Below are positions 50,667-59,922 of a DNA stretch of 64,000 bases, piece after piece. The stretch comes from Rufibacter tibetensis. GTDB taxonomy: Bacteria > Bacteroidota > Bacteroidia > Cytophagales > Hymenobacteraceae. Where the stretch lies: NCBI RefSeq assembly GCF_001310085.1, contig NZ_CP012643.1, positions 961,001 to 1,025,000 on the forward strand, given 5' to 3'. The notes beneath the pieces are model-generated. The model searched no databases. It saw only the letters and a list, made by a program, of their open reading frames with translations, and was not told the origin of the DNA. Position 1 is the stretch's first letter. Each line of letters opens with the position of its first letter. Both the position numbers and the translations under genes were made by a program.

Positions 50667-50829
50667 GTATCTGGGTTTTAATGGTGGCTGTTCCTAAGTA
50701 ACGCATTTAAAGCGGCATGCGTGTGCTACTCTACAAAGTTCGGTTGTAATTTGCCCAAAGCCAAAGGAATAGGCAGTTGCTTTGCCAGTTGTTTCTCCCG
50801 ACCTTTCCTCTTTCAAAGAAAACACCCCA

Positions 50830-52461
50830 GTGCATTCAATTATCCTATTCCTGCAGCGCTTCCTCTCTTCTCCCCGATTCTGGTTTGTGGCGGTAGTGGG
50901 CTTTACCCTTTTGTACTATTTTGCGGAGCACGAGGGCTTTTATTACGCGGATGACGGCTCGTACAGTCTGTACGCCCACCAAGTGCTACACGGAGGTTTT
51001 CACTTTGATGACTATTCTTTTTGCCACCGCTTCATGGTGTTTGTACCCACCACATTGTTTTACTGGTTATGGGACCATAACATTTACACCACCACCCTTT
51101 GGCCTCTGCTCTGCACTTTGGGAACGCTGCTTTTGCTGTATCTTACCTTTCGGAAGAAGCATCCGGTGGCAATTTCCTGGGCGCTGGTGTTATTAGGGCT
51201 GTATTATTTTCAACTGAACACCTCCAACTACCTATACCCAGACAACATCCTGCTTTTCTTTACCACGGCCTGTCTGCTGGTGTTATACCGGGCCAGAAAC
51301 CCTCTGCCTTCGGTTAAAGAAGAAGTGTATTGGGGAATGGGGTTTGCAGTGCTGAATTTATTGGCTTTCCTCACGAAGGAAACCATTGTGTACACCGTTC
51401 CTTTTTACCTTACGCTATTTGGCTACCAAGCTTTCCGCCGACAAAATTCACGATTTTGGTTCACAGCGGCCGTAACCGGAATTTTGCTTTTGGCAGCTTA
51501 TTTTCTGCTCTATAAAATTTATTCCGGCGATGCGCTCCAACGGTTATATGACATAAAAGCCACCAATACCGCCGAAACAAAACAAGCGTACTTAGATACC
51601 AGATCTGCCACGCTTTTCCCACGCCTCACCTATGGGCCATTTCTCTTTTTTATTGGAACCGGACTAGCTATCCCGTTGGCCATGGCAGCACTTTTCTGGA
51701 TGAGCAATTCTAAGAAACAGCCCTTCTCTTTAAGTTCTCCCATTTACTTCTGGCTTATTGCCATGCTAGGCATGCTCTTGCCTATCTGGTTTGGAACTGC
51801 TACAGTTGATTTCTACAAACCCATGCCCTTGGTACCCCGCATGTTTCACCCTCTGCTTCCGGCTTTCTGTTTGCTGGCTGGGTTAACAATGGAGCAAGTT
51901 TGGAATAAGAGAATCGCGTTTCTTTATTTGGCTGTTGTTTTTGGAATAAGTACGCTGCTAGTTAGCCAGAACATGGTGGTTATGTACCTGCCTCTTACCC
52001 TCTTTTTCGCGGTTCTGTTTTTCTGGAATCGGTCGTGGCCCCATTGGTTAGGATTGCTGGCGGTGGCCGCGGTTTTATGCATTAGACCGGTTTACTTTAT
52101 GATTAAGCCTACCGTGTCTTATTATTTTGAACAAAAAGCACTGGTAGACCAACACCTCAACCATGAGAACGGAAGACATGTGGTACTAATGGATTCATTT
52201 TTACTAGAGAAGTTTGATTTCTTCTATGGGTTTCAAGTGCCTAAAAACTATACATTCCAGGAATATTCCGCTTACCTAAAGTCTGCACACCCAGCAACAG
52301 ACTCGGTGTTCCTGCTGATCAACAACGGGGTACTGGAGCACCCAGAGCTGATGCTTACGCTGCGGGAGAAAGACATTCTTCCGCTGTTTCCATCAGCCCA
52401 GCTGATAAACCAGAAAGGAAAAGTTAAGCTCTTCATGCTGCCCAAAGATTCACTCAAATAA
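50830..52461 (+). CDS. GT39-like polytopic glycosyltransferase
   Basis: 543 residues if the GTG at 50830 is used (preceded by an A-rich leader); an in-frame TTG at 50782 would add 16 residues, and no ATG is available. About ten membrane segments are present. The first extracytoplasmic loop has the acidic pair in YYADDGSYSLYAHQ, as in PMT/ArnT-type transferases that use polyprenyl-phosphate sugars. LAFLTKETIVY and the hydrophobic runs after it fit the same fold. The C-terminal 100 residues (MDSFLLEKFDFFYGFQVPK, VFLLINNGVLEHPELML) form a soluble domain. The acceptor is unknown. Confidence 0.78.
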   Translation: MHSIILFLQRFLSSPRFWFVAVVGFTLLYYFAEHEGFYYADDGSYSLYAHQVLHGGFHFDDYSFCHRFMVFVPTTLFYWLWDHNIYTTTLWPLLCTLGTLLLLYLTFRKKHPVAISWALVLLGLYYFQLNTSNYLYPDNILLFFTTACLLVLYRARNPLPSVKEEVYWGMGFAVLNLLAFLTKETIVYTVPFYLTLFGYQAFRRQNSRFWFTAAVTGILLLAAYFLLYKIYSGDALQRLYDIKATNTAETKQAYLDTRSATLFPRLTYGPFLFFIGTGLAIPLAMAALFWMSNSKKQPFSLSSPIYFWLIAMLGMLLPIWFGTATVDFYKPMPLVPRMFHPLLPAFCLLAGLTMEQVWNKRIAFLYLAVVFGISTLLVSQNMVVMYLPLTLFFAVLFFWNRSWPHWLGLLAVAAVLCIRPVYFMIKPTVSYYFEQKALVDQHLNHENGRHVVLMDSFLLEKFDFFYGFQVPKNYTFQEYSAYLKSAHPATDSVFLLINNGVLEHPELMLTLREKDILPLFPSAQLINQKGKVKLFMLPKDSLK

Positions 52462-52465
52462 ACTA

Positions 52466-52496
52466 AAAAGAGGCCGGAGCATTTCCGGCCTCTTTT
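52466..52496. terminator. Bidirectional terminator
   Basis: Stem AAAAGAGGCCGGA / TCCGGCCTCTTTT with a 5-nt loop between convergent genes. Confidence 0.85.
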
Positions 52497-52551
52497 GATA
52501 AAAACATAATCAAACCTGAAAGGAACCCCTTCGCAGAAAAAGCATTGGCTT

Positions 52552-53118
52552 CTATTGTCCTTCTTGTTCTTTTTTGATGCGCTGATAGTCTTTCAAATCA
52601 GCTCTGTTTTCTAATGCCAGGTACTCTGCTTGGAGGGCTCTGATCTTGGTAGCATGCCGCAGGATGATGTCTCCATGCAAAATTTTCTCCCGCTCGTTCA
52701 GGCGTTGGTAAATACCATTGGCATAGTCCCAATCTTCCATGGTCCAGACGTCTTTGCGGGCCCGCACCTGTTGTAGAAAATGGGTGTAAGCATCTTTCAA
52801 TGAATCAGCGGATACCTGTGACAGATACCGGTAGTCGCCCAGTAGTTCTTGTTCCATTTGCTGCTGTTTGCCTTTCACCGGGCCTCGGGCTCTTCTGATT
52901 CGTTCCTCGTCTTTGCGACGTGCCAAGGCGGCTCTGGCTTCTTTCGCTTCTTCCTTGGTTTTATTGGCCAGTTGGTCGGCCCGCTCATCTAGTTTATCTA
53001 TCTCACGATTGGCTATTTCCTTACGTTCATTGGGCGTAGTATTACAGGAGGCTATACTTAGCATTACCCCGGCAAGGAGCGTAAGGAAACCCAAAGGCAA
53101 CAGAGATGCTCGTTTCAT
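52552..53118 (-). CDS. Helical lipoprotein of unknown function
   Basis: 188 residues from the ATG at 53118 (MKRASLLPLGFLTLLAGVML, lipobox ending SIASC); another ATG lies five codons upstream. After the lipidated Cys the protein is almost wholly helical and very charged: NERKEIANREIDKLDERADQ, KTKEEAKEARAALARRKDEERIRRARG, then a second helical region with YRYLSQVSADSLKDAYTHFL. A coiled-coil periplasmic lipoprotein is the best description. It is divergent from the DUF4385 gene, with 71 bp between starts. Confidence 0.75.
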   Translation of the reverse strand: MKRASLLPLGFLTLLAGVMLSIASCNTTPNERKEIANREIDKLDERADQLANKTKEEAKEARAALARRKDEERIRRARGPVKGKQQQMEQELLGDYRYLSQVSADSLKDAYTHFLQQVRARKDVWTMEDWDYANGIYQRLNEREKILHGDIILRHATKIRALQAEYLALENRADLKDYQRIKKEQEGQ

Positions 53119-53189
53119 AGTAGAATTGGTCATATACCCTACATACGCAAACAGAGCCATTGAGGGTGCTACAGGGTTTTGAAAGGTAT

Positions 53190-53720
53190 ATGGCAAAAAA
53201 CGGCTTTAATTATTCACTAGATTTTAAGAGCGTTAACTTCCGGGAGAACCCTGAACTGTACCGCGTAGGCGTGGGAGAACAGGGGGTGCTGCTGGTAGAG
53301 CCTTACAAAAGCGAAATCCTGCCCCATTGGCGTTTTAAAAACGTAGAGGTTGCCACAGCTTCGGCCGAGAAGATATTCACCATGTTTGAAGATTACCTCG
53401 CAAAGCAGGAGTTCGTAGGGGCCGACATGGCCCGCAAGTTTCTGCAGATGGGCTTCACCCGCGCCCGGCGCTATGCCAACCACAAAGGCGGCAGAAAGTA
53501 CGAGGTTTCCCCTGAAGCTCATAACGAAGGACTGCCCTACCCCTACTCTTCTGGCAGCGCGAATAAAGGCAACGAAGTGCTTCCGCAGGAAGCCGATGCT
53601 TTAACCAATGAGAAAGCTCAGGCAGCCGCCGTTTTCAAAAACTACTGGTTTAAAGCCAAAGACCACCCGGAGTATTTGCGACAGAAACAGGAGTTTAGAA
53701 ATAGATATTATGAGAAGTGA
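53190..53720 (+). CDS. DUF4385 family protein
   Basis: 176 residues from the ATG at 53190 (MAKNGFNYSLDFKSVNFREN); upstream in-frame codons lie inside the lipoprotein's leader and are rejected. The pattern fits DUF4385: FNYSLDFKSVNFRENPELYRVGVGEQGVLLVEPYKSEILPHW, MFEDYLAKQEFVGADMARKFLQMGFTRARRYANHKGGRKY, and a C-terminal AAAVFKNYWFKAKDHPEYL. The function is not established; the family is a small soluble cytoplasmic protein widely distributed in bacteria. The stop codon is 2 bp from palindrome copy K. Confidence 0.88.
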   Translation: MAKNGFNYSLDFKSVNFRENPELYRVGVGEQGVLLVEPYKSEILPHWRFKNVEVATASAEKIFTMFEDYLAKQEFVGADMARKFLQMGFTRARRYANHKGGRKYEVSPEAHNEGLPYPYSSGSANKGNEVLPQEADALTNEKAQAAAVFKNYWFKAKDHPEYLRQKQEFRNRYYEK

Positions 53721-53721
53721 T

Positions 53722-53757
53722 GTTTAGAGACCGTTTTCGCTAAACAGCTTTATAAAC
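53722..53757. repeat. 36-bp dispersed palindrome, copy K
   Basis: GTTTAGAGACC / GCTTTATAAAC around GTTTTCGCTAAACA. It begins 2 bp after the DUF4385 stop codon. Confidence 0.6.
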
Positions 53758-53830
53758 AGATTATGCTCTTTTTCCAAATGATAAAGCGGCCTTACACAAA
53801 ACTGAATCCTGCAGAAGGACAGTGAAAATG

Positions 53831-54466
53831 TTACTTATTCAGCTTTTTAGATTCTAAGGCGTACCAAGAGTTGTATTCTTTAACTATTGCATCAATAAAA
53901 GCAAAGTTGAATTTTCCTTTCATACCTGACACCCGACTGTGGAGAGCAGGATTAGACTTAACCAACGTTGCCAATGTATTGATTGCCTCCTGTTTGTCCC
54001 ATAGCCCAATAACATTAACATTATAGTAATCTGACACATATAAATCTTCACTGTCAGCAATTTCAAAGAATACATGGCCGGGGCTTGAAGCATTATAGGT
54101 GTGAATAGGTAAAACATGGTATAAGTTGATTTTTCCTTTTTGTGTTACCTCTATTCCAGTAGCCTCCTTAAATAATTCAGCATCCTCATTAGACCTATAA
54201 TGGTAAAAGAACACAGCTCGTTTTTCAGACACATTGAACTTGCTCATTTTCAAAGTACCCTTATGAAAATAAGCCTTGATTTCTAAAGGCCTAAATTCTA
54301 CTTGTTTCTTTTGTCCGGCAGCTCGGAAGACTATTTTATCACCGGGGGCATATGTTACTTTTCCTGCTATAGAATCGCCGGAGACTGTAATAATGTAATC
54401 AGTTTTCTCCTGCGCCTTCAAGGCTAAAGAAAATAACATCACTAAAAGCAAGTATAGGTACTTCAT
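53831..54466 (-). CDS. Exported hypothetical protein
   Basis: 211 residues from the ATG at 54466; the codon before it in frame is TTG. A signal peptide (MKYLYLLLVMLFSLALKAQ) is followed by a beta-rich domain (TDYIITVSGDSIAGKVTYAPGDKIVFRAAGQKKQVEF, IKAYFHKGTLKMSKFNVSEKRAVFFYHYRS). VSGDSIxGKV opens a family I see often in Bacteroidota as unknown exported proteins. The second half is mixed, with a basic C-terminus. Base composition is slightly lower in GC than its neighbours. No catalytic motif or partner is visible. Confidence 0.7.
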   Translation of the reverse strand: MKYLYLLLVMLFSLALKAQEKTDYIITVSGDSIAGKVTYAPGDKIVFRAAGQKKQVEFRPLEIKAYFHKGTLKMSKFNVSEKRAVFFYHYRSNEDAELFKEATGIEVTQKGKINLYHVLPIHTYNASSPGHVFFEIADSEDLYVSDYYNVNVIGLWDKQEAINTLATLVKSNPALHSRVSGMKGKFNFAFIDAIVKEYNSWYALESKKLNK

Positions 54467-54690
54467 CAATTAATGTAACAAATCAGGAAAGCTAATATAT
54501 CAAGTTATCGTGATACAAACCTAAACTATCACTATATTATGAGGACAACTTCAATGAAAATCTAATAGGCGAAGCAGAAAAGCTTTTTTACCAATCCAAG
54601 CACTCTTGCTATCATCTATATATAATAAATTTGAGGTGCATAAATAAGATTTGTAACTATAGTGCATTCTCCTAAGGTGAGTAACAAAGT

Positions 54691-54726
54691 GTTTGAGGAC
54701 CTTTCCCGTAAAAACAGCCTGTAAAC
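54691..54726. repeat. 36-bp dispersed palindrome, copy L
   Basis: GTTTGAGGACC / CCTGTAAAC around TTTCCCGTAAAAACAG. Its right arm is shared with the larger hairpin of 54714-54769. Confidence 0.6.
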
Positions 54727-54769
54727 AGAAAAGCCCCGGACATCCGAGGCTTTTCTGTTTACAGGCTGT
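54714..54769 (-). terminator. Long hairpin after dsbD
   Basis: 26-bp arms (54714-54739 and 54744-54769) with one mismatch around ACAT, starting ACAGCCTGTAAACAGAAAAG. It is 7 bp past the dsbD stop. Confidence 0.75.
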
Positions 54770-54776
54770 ATGAAGT

Positions 54777-57005
54777 TTACTGCACCTGTCCTTGACGGGC
54801 TTTGAAAGCAGCTACTCCGGCATCTAAAAACTTGATAAAGTTCTGCACGTTGGACTCATAGGCGATGGGCGTCACCAATGAATTCTCATTTGCATCCATC
54901 AGTACATAATAGGGTTGTGCGTTCACATTGAATTTGGTGATCTGGTAATCGGCGTACTTCTTGCCCAAAGTGGTTTTCTGCTTCTGGTCATAGGTGCTGG
55001 TGTAGTGTTCACTTTGCGGAAGTTCGGTTTTGTCATCAACGTATAGGGCCACAATCACGAAGTTTTCCCGAAGACGTTTCAACACTTGAGGGTCTGACCA
55101 AACATTAGCCTCCATCTCACGGCAGTTCACGCAGCCGTGTCCGGTGAAATCAATGAAGATGGGCTTGCCTTGCTCCTGGGCACACTTCTTGGCTTGCTCC
55201 AGATCAAAGTAGCCTTGCAGATTATGGGGCAGTTTCAGAAAATCAGCATACTTGGGTGGCTCACAAATGGTGCTCACCGCACTTTCACCGGCTGTACCAC
55301 CCGAGACCATGTTGAAGTCCTGGGTAGACTGTGGCGGCAGGTAACCGGCAAGCGCTTTCAGCGGAGCGCCAAACAAGCCGGGCACCATGTACACCACAAA
55401 GCCGAACGTAGCAACAGCCAGCAACAAACGTGGCACTCCCAGGTAAGGCAGGTCTGAGTCATGGGAGAATTTGAGTTTCCCAAGCAGGTAGAAGCCCATC
55501 AAGGTGAAAATCACGATCCAAAGGGCCAGATATACTTCACGGTCCAGAAGGCGCCAGTGGTACACCTGGTCGGCGATGCTCAGGAATTTAAGAGCTAAAG
55601 CCAGCTCAATAAACCCAAGGCATACTTTCACAGAATTTAACCATCCGCCAGATTTAGGAAGTGAGCTTAGCCAGTTAGGAAAAATAGCAAACAAAGTAAA
55701 CGGCAGCGCAAAGGCCATGGAGTAGGCGAACATGCCGGAGATAGGCTTCAAGGTCTCTCCACCCGCTGACATCACCAGAATGGAACCTACAATAGGCCCG
55801 GTGCAGGAAAAAGAAACCAGCACCAACGTAATGGCCATGAAGAATACGCCATAATAACCACCTTTGTCTGCCTGGGCATCGGCTTTGTTTACGAGCCAGT
55901 GCGGTAACGTGATCTCAAACATGCCTAGAAACGACATTGCGAAGAACAGGAACACGGCAAAGAACAGCACGTTAGGCAGCCAGTGCGTACTCAGGAAATT
56001 CGCCACCTCTGGACCCGCCAGCTTTGCTACCAGGGTCCCAATCAAGGTATAAAAAGCGATAATAGACAAGCCGTACACCAACGCTTTCAGGATTCCTTTT
56101 AACCGGGTGGCGCTTCCTCCGGTGAAAAACGTCACTGTCATAGGAATCATGGGGAACACGCAGGGCGTGAGTAAGGCCACCATGCCAGACAAAAAGGCAC
56201 CCACCATAAATTCCCAAAGGCCAATGGGAACGGCCGGGCTAGAAGCAGCAGTTCCTGCAAGAGTAGCTTGAGCTTCGGGCAAGGCAGGGGCAATAGTGGT
56301 TCCGCTGTCAGTAGCTTCCGGGAAAGCTGCTACAGGCGTTTCTGTTCCCAGTAAGGAAGTATCAGAGGAGATTGGAGTATTAGCTGTTGCGTTAGGCGAA
56401 ACAGCTGGAGAAGCAGGAGTGGTAACACCAACACTGGCCGCAGGAGCGGCGACACCAGGTACAGAGCCGCCTTGGTTGGCGCCTGTTCCTGATGGTAGGG
56501 TTGGAGCCGGAGCTGCCCCGGGCAATACTTTGATTTGGGTAAAATTGAAATCTCCCTCGCCTGGAATACACTGTCCGCTTACTTCAGAACAAACCTGAAA
56601 CTCGTAGCTACCTTTGATCACCAACGCAGGCTGCAACACTTTCACCCGCTGCCGGAACTGAGCCGTTTTGATGAAATAGGTGTATTCGCCGCCCCATGTC
56701 TGGTCAAATTTCCTCTTCGGGTTTACCGGCTTAATCTTGCCCACCAACGCGTAAGAAGGGTGTTTCTGGAAGGTGAAAGTAGTGACAATGGGACCCAGAT
56801 CCGGGTCAAAATCTGAGGAGTAGAGATACCAATCAGGGATGATTTTGGCGTTGAAGATGAGTTCCACCTCCTCGCCTACCTTCACTTCGGGAGCGGACAC
56901 GTCATGGCTCCATGTGGAAGGTTTAAGCACCTGAGCCTGTGCTGCCAACACTAAAAAGAGCAACGGCACCAACAAACCCCAAACGCGTTTCCAAACTATA
57001 GTCAT
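54777..57005 (-). CDS. dsbD: Thiol:disulfide interchange protein DsbD
   Basis: 742 residues from the ATG at 57005 (MTIVWKRVWGLLVPLLFLVL); upstream in-frame sequence has no signal-peptide character. The N-terminal DsbD-alpha-like domain follows the signal peptide, then an Ala/Pro/Ser/Thr linker of about 70 residues. The membrane part has eight segments, with LLTPCVFPMIPMTVTF and SFSCTGPIVGSIL carrying the conserved cysteines. A C-terminal thioredoxin domain has GHGCVNCREMEANVW with Cys625 and Cys628. It passes electrons from cytoplasmic thioredoxin to periplasmic thiol proteins. trxA is 6 kb away. The linker length is unusual for E. coli DsbD, but such linkers occur in Bacteroidota. Confidence 0.9.
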   Translation of the reverse strand: MTIVWKRVWGLLVPLLFLVLAAQAQVLKPSTWSHDVSAPEVKVGEEVELIFNAKIIPDWYLYSSDFDPDLGPIVTTFTFQKHPSYALVGKIKPVNPKRKFDQTWGGEYTYFIKTAQFRQRVKVLQPALVIKGSYEFQVCSEVSGQCIPGEGDFNFTQIKVLPGAAPAPTLPSGTGANQGGSVPGVAAPAASVGVTTPASPAVSPNATANTPISSDTSLLGTETPVAAFPEATDSGTTIAPALPEAQATLAGTAASSPAVPIGLWEFMVGAFLSGMVALLTPCVFPMIPMTVTFFTGGSATRLKGILKALVYGLSIIAFYTLIGTLVAKLAGPEVANFLSTHWLPNVLFFAVFLFFAMSFLGMFEITLPHWLVNKADAQADKGGYYGVFFMAITLVLVSFSCTGPIVGSILVMSAGGETLKPISGMFAYSMAFALPFTLFAIFPNWLSSLPKSGGWLNSVKVCLGFIELALALKFLSIADQVYHWRLLDREVYLALWIVIFTLMGFYLLGKLKFSHDSDLPYLGVPRLLLAVATFGFVVYMVPGLFGAPLKALAGYLPPQSTQDFNMVSGGTAGESAVSTICEPPKYADFLKLPHNLQGYFDLEQAKKCAQEQGKPIFIDFTGHGCVNCREMEANVWSDPQVLKRLRENFVIVALYVDDKTELPQSEHYTSTYDQKQKTTLGKKYADYQITKFNVNAQPYYVLMDANENSLVTPIAYESNVQNFIKFLDAGVAAFKARQGQVQ

Positions 57006-57151
57006 TAGATTCTTTCTTTCATCAGGTAAAGTGCGGCAAATTACTACAAATACCCCGTAAACCCGAATGCACCAGGTAGGGGCCGGTTGTAAATGGAAGG
57101 GCAAAGCCTACTTTCTATCAAACTTCACGTACAGGAAACGAGTTCAATGAC

Positions 57152-57181
57152 TTTGATAGTGCTGATAAACCATTAAATTTG
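57152..57181 (+). promoter_or_regulatory. Bacteroidota-type promoter for the CNNM/CorC gene
   Basis: TTTG (57152-57155) and TAAATTTG (57174-57181) are separated by 18 bp. The ATG is 44 bp downstream. Both boxes match the consensus. Confidence 0.6.
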
Positions 57182-57224
57182 ACGCAAGCGCTCCTTTTCC
57201 ACCCCTAAAGGTTCGCACCTCCCT

Positions 57225-58535
57225 ATGATCCTCAATATTCTTCTTACCATTCTGCTGGTTGCTTTGAATGGTTTTTTTGTGGCCGCTGAGTTTGCCCTGG
57301 TAAAGGTCCGGGCCTCACAGATAGAGCTTCGGGCGCAGGCTGGAAATCAGCTGGCCAAGATTGCTTATCACATGATTGGTCACTTAGACGCTTACCTTTC
57401 TGCTACCCAGCTAGGCATCACCCTGGCCTCCTTGGGTCTTGGTTGGATTGGCGAAGGCGTGGTATCTGAGATCATTATTGAAATCATGCACGCGTTTGGC
57501 GCTGCCCCAGACCCGGTATTGGCGCACAAAATTGCGCTGCCTGTTTCCTTTGCCGTGATTACCGTTTTACACATCGTTTTCGGGGAACTGGCCCCAAAAT
57601 CACTAGCTATTCAGCGCCCAGAAGCTACTGCCCTGGCTGTGGCCATTCCGCTCCGAATTGTGTATTACGTTCTGCTCCCCTTTATCTGGATTCTGAACGG
57701 GTTCTCCAATTTCATTCTAAAGAAGATTGGCATCACGCCCATGCACGGCTCAGAAGTACACACCGCCGAGGAGCTCAGGTTATTATTTGAGCAAAGCGCT
57801 GAGAGCGGCGAGATTGGTGGCAGCCAACAGGAGCTGATTGAGAATGTGTTTGAGTTCAATGAGCGCATGGTGAAGCAAATCATGGTACCCCGCACCAAAC
57901 TGGTGGCCCTGGACCTTGACTCTACGGAAGAAGAAATTTTTGAGGTGGTCTTCAACGAAGGCTACACCCGCATGCCCATCTACCGTGACACCATTGACAA
58001 CATTGTGGGCATTATGTATGTAAAAGACCTGTTGGTGGTGCTACGGGCTGGCGAGCAGGTAAGCCTGGAAAAACTAATGCGCCCCGCTTACTTTGTTCCG
58101 GAGACGAAGAAAATCAGCCGCTTGCTTAAAGATTTCCAGCGCAACCGCATGCACATTGCCGTAGTCTCAGATGAGTTTGGCGGTACCTCAGGCATTGTCA
58201 CCATTGAAGATATCATTGAAGAACTGGTAGGCGAAATACAGGACGAGTACGACGAAGAGGTACCGTTGGTAGAGAAGATGGGCGACTTCGAGTTCAAGGT
58301 GGATACCTCGGCCTCCATTCTGGATGTGAACGATGACTTACCTTACCCGCTCCCGGAAGGCGAAGATTACGAAACGGTGGGTGGGTACCTCAACATGATT
58401 TACGGCCGCATTCCTGAAATTGGAGAAACGGTGGTGCACGGGGTCTATGAATTCAAAATCCTGGAGAAAACCGATCGGAACGTGGCATCTGTGTTGCTAA
58501 CGGTGACCGAAGACAAACGCGACGATATCTTATAA
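57225..58535 (+). CDS. CNNM/CorC-type (hemolysin family) membrane protein
   Basis: 436 residues. An N-terminal CNNM (DUF21) domain with several membrane segments (LNILLTILLVALNGFFVAAEFALVKVRASQIE, ATQLGITLASLGLGWIGEGVV, HIVFGELAPKSLAIQRPE) is followed by two CBS domains with FEFNERMVKQIMVPRTKLVALDLDS. A C-terminal CorC_HlyC domain follows (HIAVVSDEFGGTSGIVTIEDIIEELVGEIQDEYDEE). Proteins of this kind are linked to magnesium or cobalt efflux; the old hemolysin name is misleading. All conserved blocks are present. It stands alone with its own promoter and terminator. Confidence 0.93.
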   Translation: MILNILLTILLVALNGFFVAAEFALVKVRASQIELRAQAGNQLAKIAYHMIGHLDAYLSATQLGITLASLGLGWIGEGVVSEIIIEIMHAFGAAPDPVLAHKIALPVSFAVITVLHIVFGELAPKSLAIQRPEATALAVAIPLRIVYYVLLPFIWILNGFSNFILKKIGITPMHGSEVHTAEELRLLFEQSAESGEIGGSQQELIENVFEFNERMVKQIMVPRTKLVALDLDSTEEEIFEVVFNEGYTRMPIYRDTIDNIVGIMYVKDLLVVLRAGEQVSLEKLMRPAYFVPETKKISRLLKDFQRNRMHIAVVSDEFGGTSGIVTIEDIIEELVGEIQDEYDEEVPLVEKMGDFEFKVDTSASILDVNDDLPYPLPEGEDYETVGGYLNMIYGRIPEIGETVVHGVYEFKILEKTDRNVASVLLTVTEDKRDDIL

Positions 58536-58558
58536 GGCGGTTTTTGCCTGATTTTGTG

Positions 58559-58600
58559 AAAAGCCCCTACATAACAGGTTTGTTTTGTAGGGGCTTTTTG
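58559..58600 (+). terminator. Terminator after the CNNM/CorC gene
   Basis: Stem AAAAGCCCCTACA / TGTAGGGGCTTTTT with a 14-nt loop. Confidence 0.8.
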
Positions 58601-58613
58601 ATTGCAGAGGATG

Positions 58614-58914
58614 TGCATGCAGTTTGTTATTGCTGGCGTGGTGACTAGTTAATGCGGAGCCCTTATGCTTGGCAATTTCATCTTCTGCGGTAAGCGCTCA
58701 CGCCCGCGAGGCCTCGTCTTCCCCTCTCGCACTGCCCTTTCGGCCTGAACTGTTTACTCCTCTAAGATTATGCCTATCTATGGCCAAAAGCGAGGCGCTC
58801 GATGGGAAGACTGGAACAGGGGAAGGTGGCAAAGGCTGTTTTCCTCTTAATCTTTTTACATGGTTCACCTCTGTGACTTGGACTTACCCCAACTTGAAGT
58901 GTGCAACTTCAGTT
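58614..58914 (+). repeat. ~300-bp dispersed intergenic element, copy R3
   Basis: Same orientation and boundaries as R1 (TGCATGCA at the start, AACTTCAG at the end). Shared blocks include AAGCGCTCACGCCCGCGAGG, TCGTCTTCCCCTCTCGCACT and GGCCAAAAGCGAGGCGCTCG. It sits in a 647-bp gap between the CorC gene and the sugar operon; the rest of the gap, up to 59182, holds nothing I can name. Confidence 0.75.
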
Positions 58915-59182
58915 ATGTGACCGCTCATACCTTAGCAAATACAACCTACACCCTTCCTGCGCGTTACTACAGCCAATGACTTTGACTAGTTCAACAGGTC
59001 TTGGAATATTCTATTTATATTCCTTAAGCCTTTCCAGAAAACCTCCGTATTAGTACCCAAAACGCATTTGCGGTTTATACCCTTAAAAATAGGAAACCAA
59101 AACCTGAGGAAGCTTTTGCTCGTTCTTTTGACTAATCAAAAAAGCAAAAAAGCTATATATTAATTCATCAGCATCTTCTTCT

Positions 59183-59896
59183 ATGGTAGCAGCCTCTTCT
59201 CATCCTCAGACCTCCCTTGCCGTTGTAAGTGGCGGAGCGTCTGGTATAGGGAAGGCTATTGCGGAGCAATTAGCAGCGGCAGGCAAAAAGGTCATCATAG
59301 CCGATGTCACTACCCCGCAAGAAGAATCAGAAGCTGAGTATTTTCCCTGTAATGTAACCAACCCCGAGGATATTGCTGCGCTTTTCGCCCATATTTCCCA
59401 AAACTACGGAAAACCAGATATTCTGGTATGCTGCGCCGGTCAGGGCATTCAGGAAAAACTGACCGAAGGTGATCCCGCCAAATGGCAGCAGGTGCTTGAT
59501 TTGAACATTATGGGCACATTGCGGCTCATCAGGGCATTTACGCCTGGCATGCTGGAGCAAGGCTCCGGTGACGTGGTCATCATCAGCTCAGTAGCCGCCG
59601 GACAAGCCTTTGCTTACGGCGGAGTGTATGCGGCGAGCAAAAGTGCCTTGAACGTGATTGCCGAAACGCTCCGGCTGGAGACCTTGCCTACCATACGGGT
59701 CATTACCATTGCTCCGGGCGTTACAGACACCAACTTCTTTGAGAACACAATTTCAGGATATAACACGGTAGAATCCATTGGGTACGGAGCTTTGAGCGCC
59801 GCCGATGTGGCCGAGACCGTGCTGTTTGCATTGCAGCAACCACGGCACGTCTCGCTGAACCACCTTACGGTACGCCCCACTCCGCAACCCTTTTAA
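59183..59896 (+). CDS. Short-chain dehydrogenase/reductase
   Basis: 237 residues of the classical SDR group. The cofactor motif SGGASGIGKAIAEQLA is at the N-terminus, CCAGQGIQEKL follows, VVIISSVAAG carries the catalytic Ser, and GVYAASKSALNVIAE carries the Tyr and Lys. It oxidises or reduces a hydroxy/keto group with NAD(P). It is the first gene of a four-gene run (gaps 26, 45 and 6 bp) with two epimerases and a zinc-type dehydrogenase, so a sugar or polyol substrate is likely but not shown. Confidence 0.9.
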   Translation: MVAASSHPQTSLAVVSGGASGIGKAIAEQLAAAGKKVIIADVTTPQEESEAEYFPCNVTNPEDIAALFAHISQNYGKPDILVCCAGQGIQEKLTEGDPAKWQQVLDLNIMGTLRLIRAFTPGMLEQGSGDVVIISSVAAGQAFAYGGVYAASKSALNVIAETLRLETLPTIRVITIAPGVTDTNFFENTISGYNTVESIGYGALSAADVAETVLFALQQPRHVSLNHLTVRPTPQPF

Positions 59897-59922
59897 TCCC
59901 CTTAATACACCCACTGACAACT

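Larger units (their letters stand above)
54467..54776. other. Spacer between dsbD and the upstream exported protein
   Basis: A/T-rich 310 bp without a gene. It holds palindrome copy L and a strong hairpin at its dsbD end. Confidence 0.5.
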
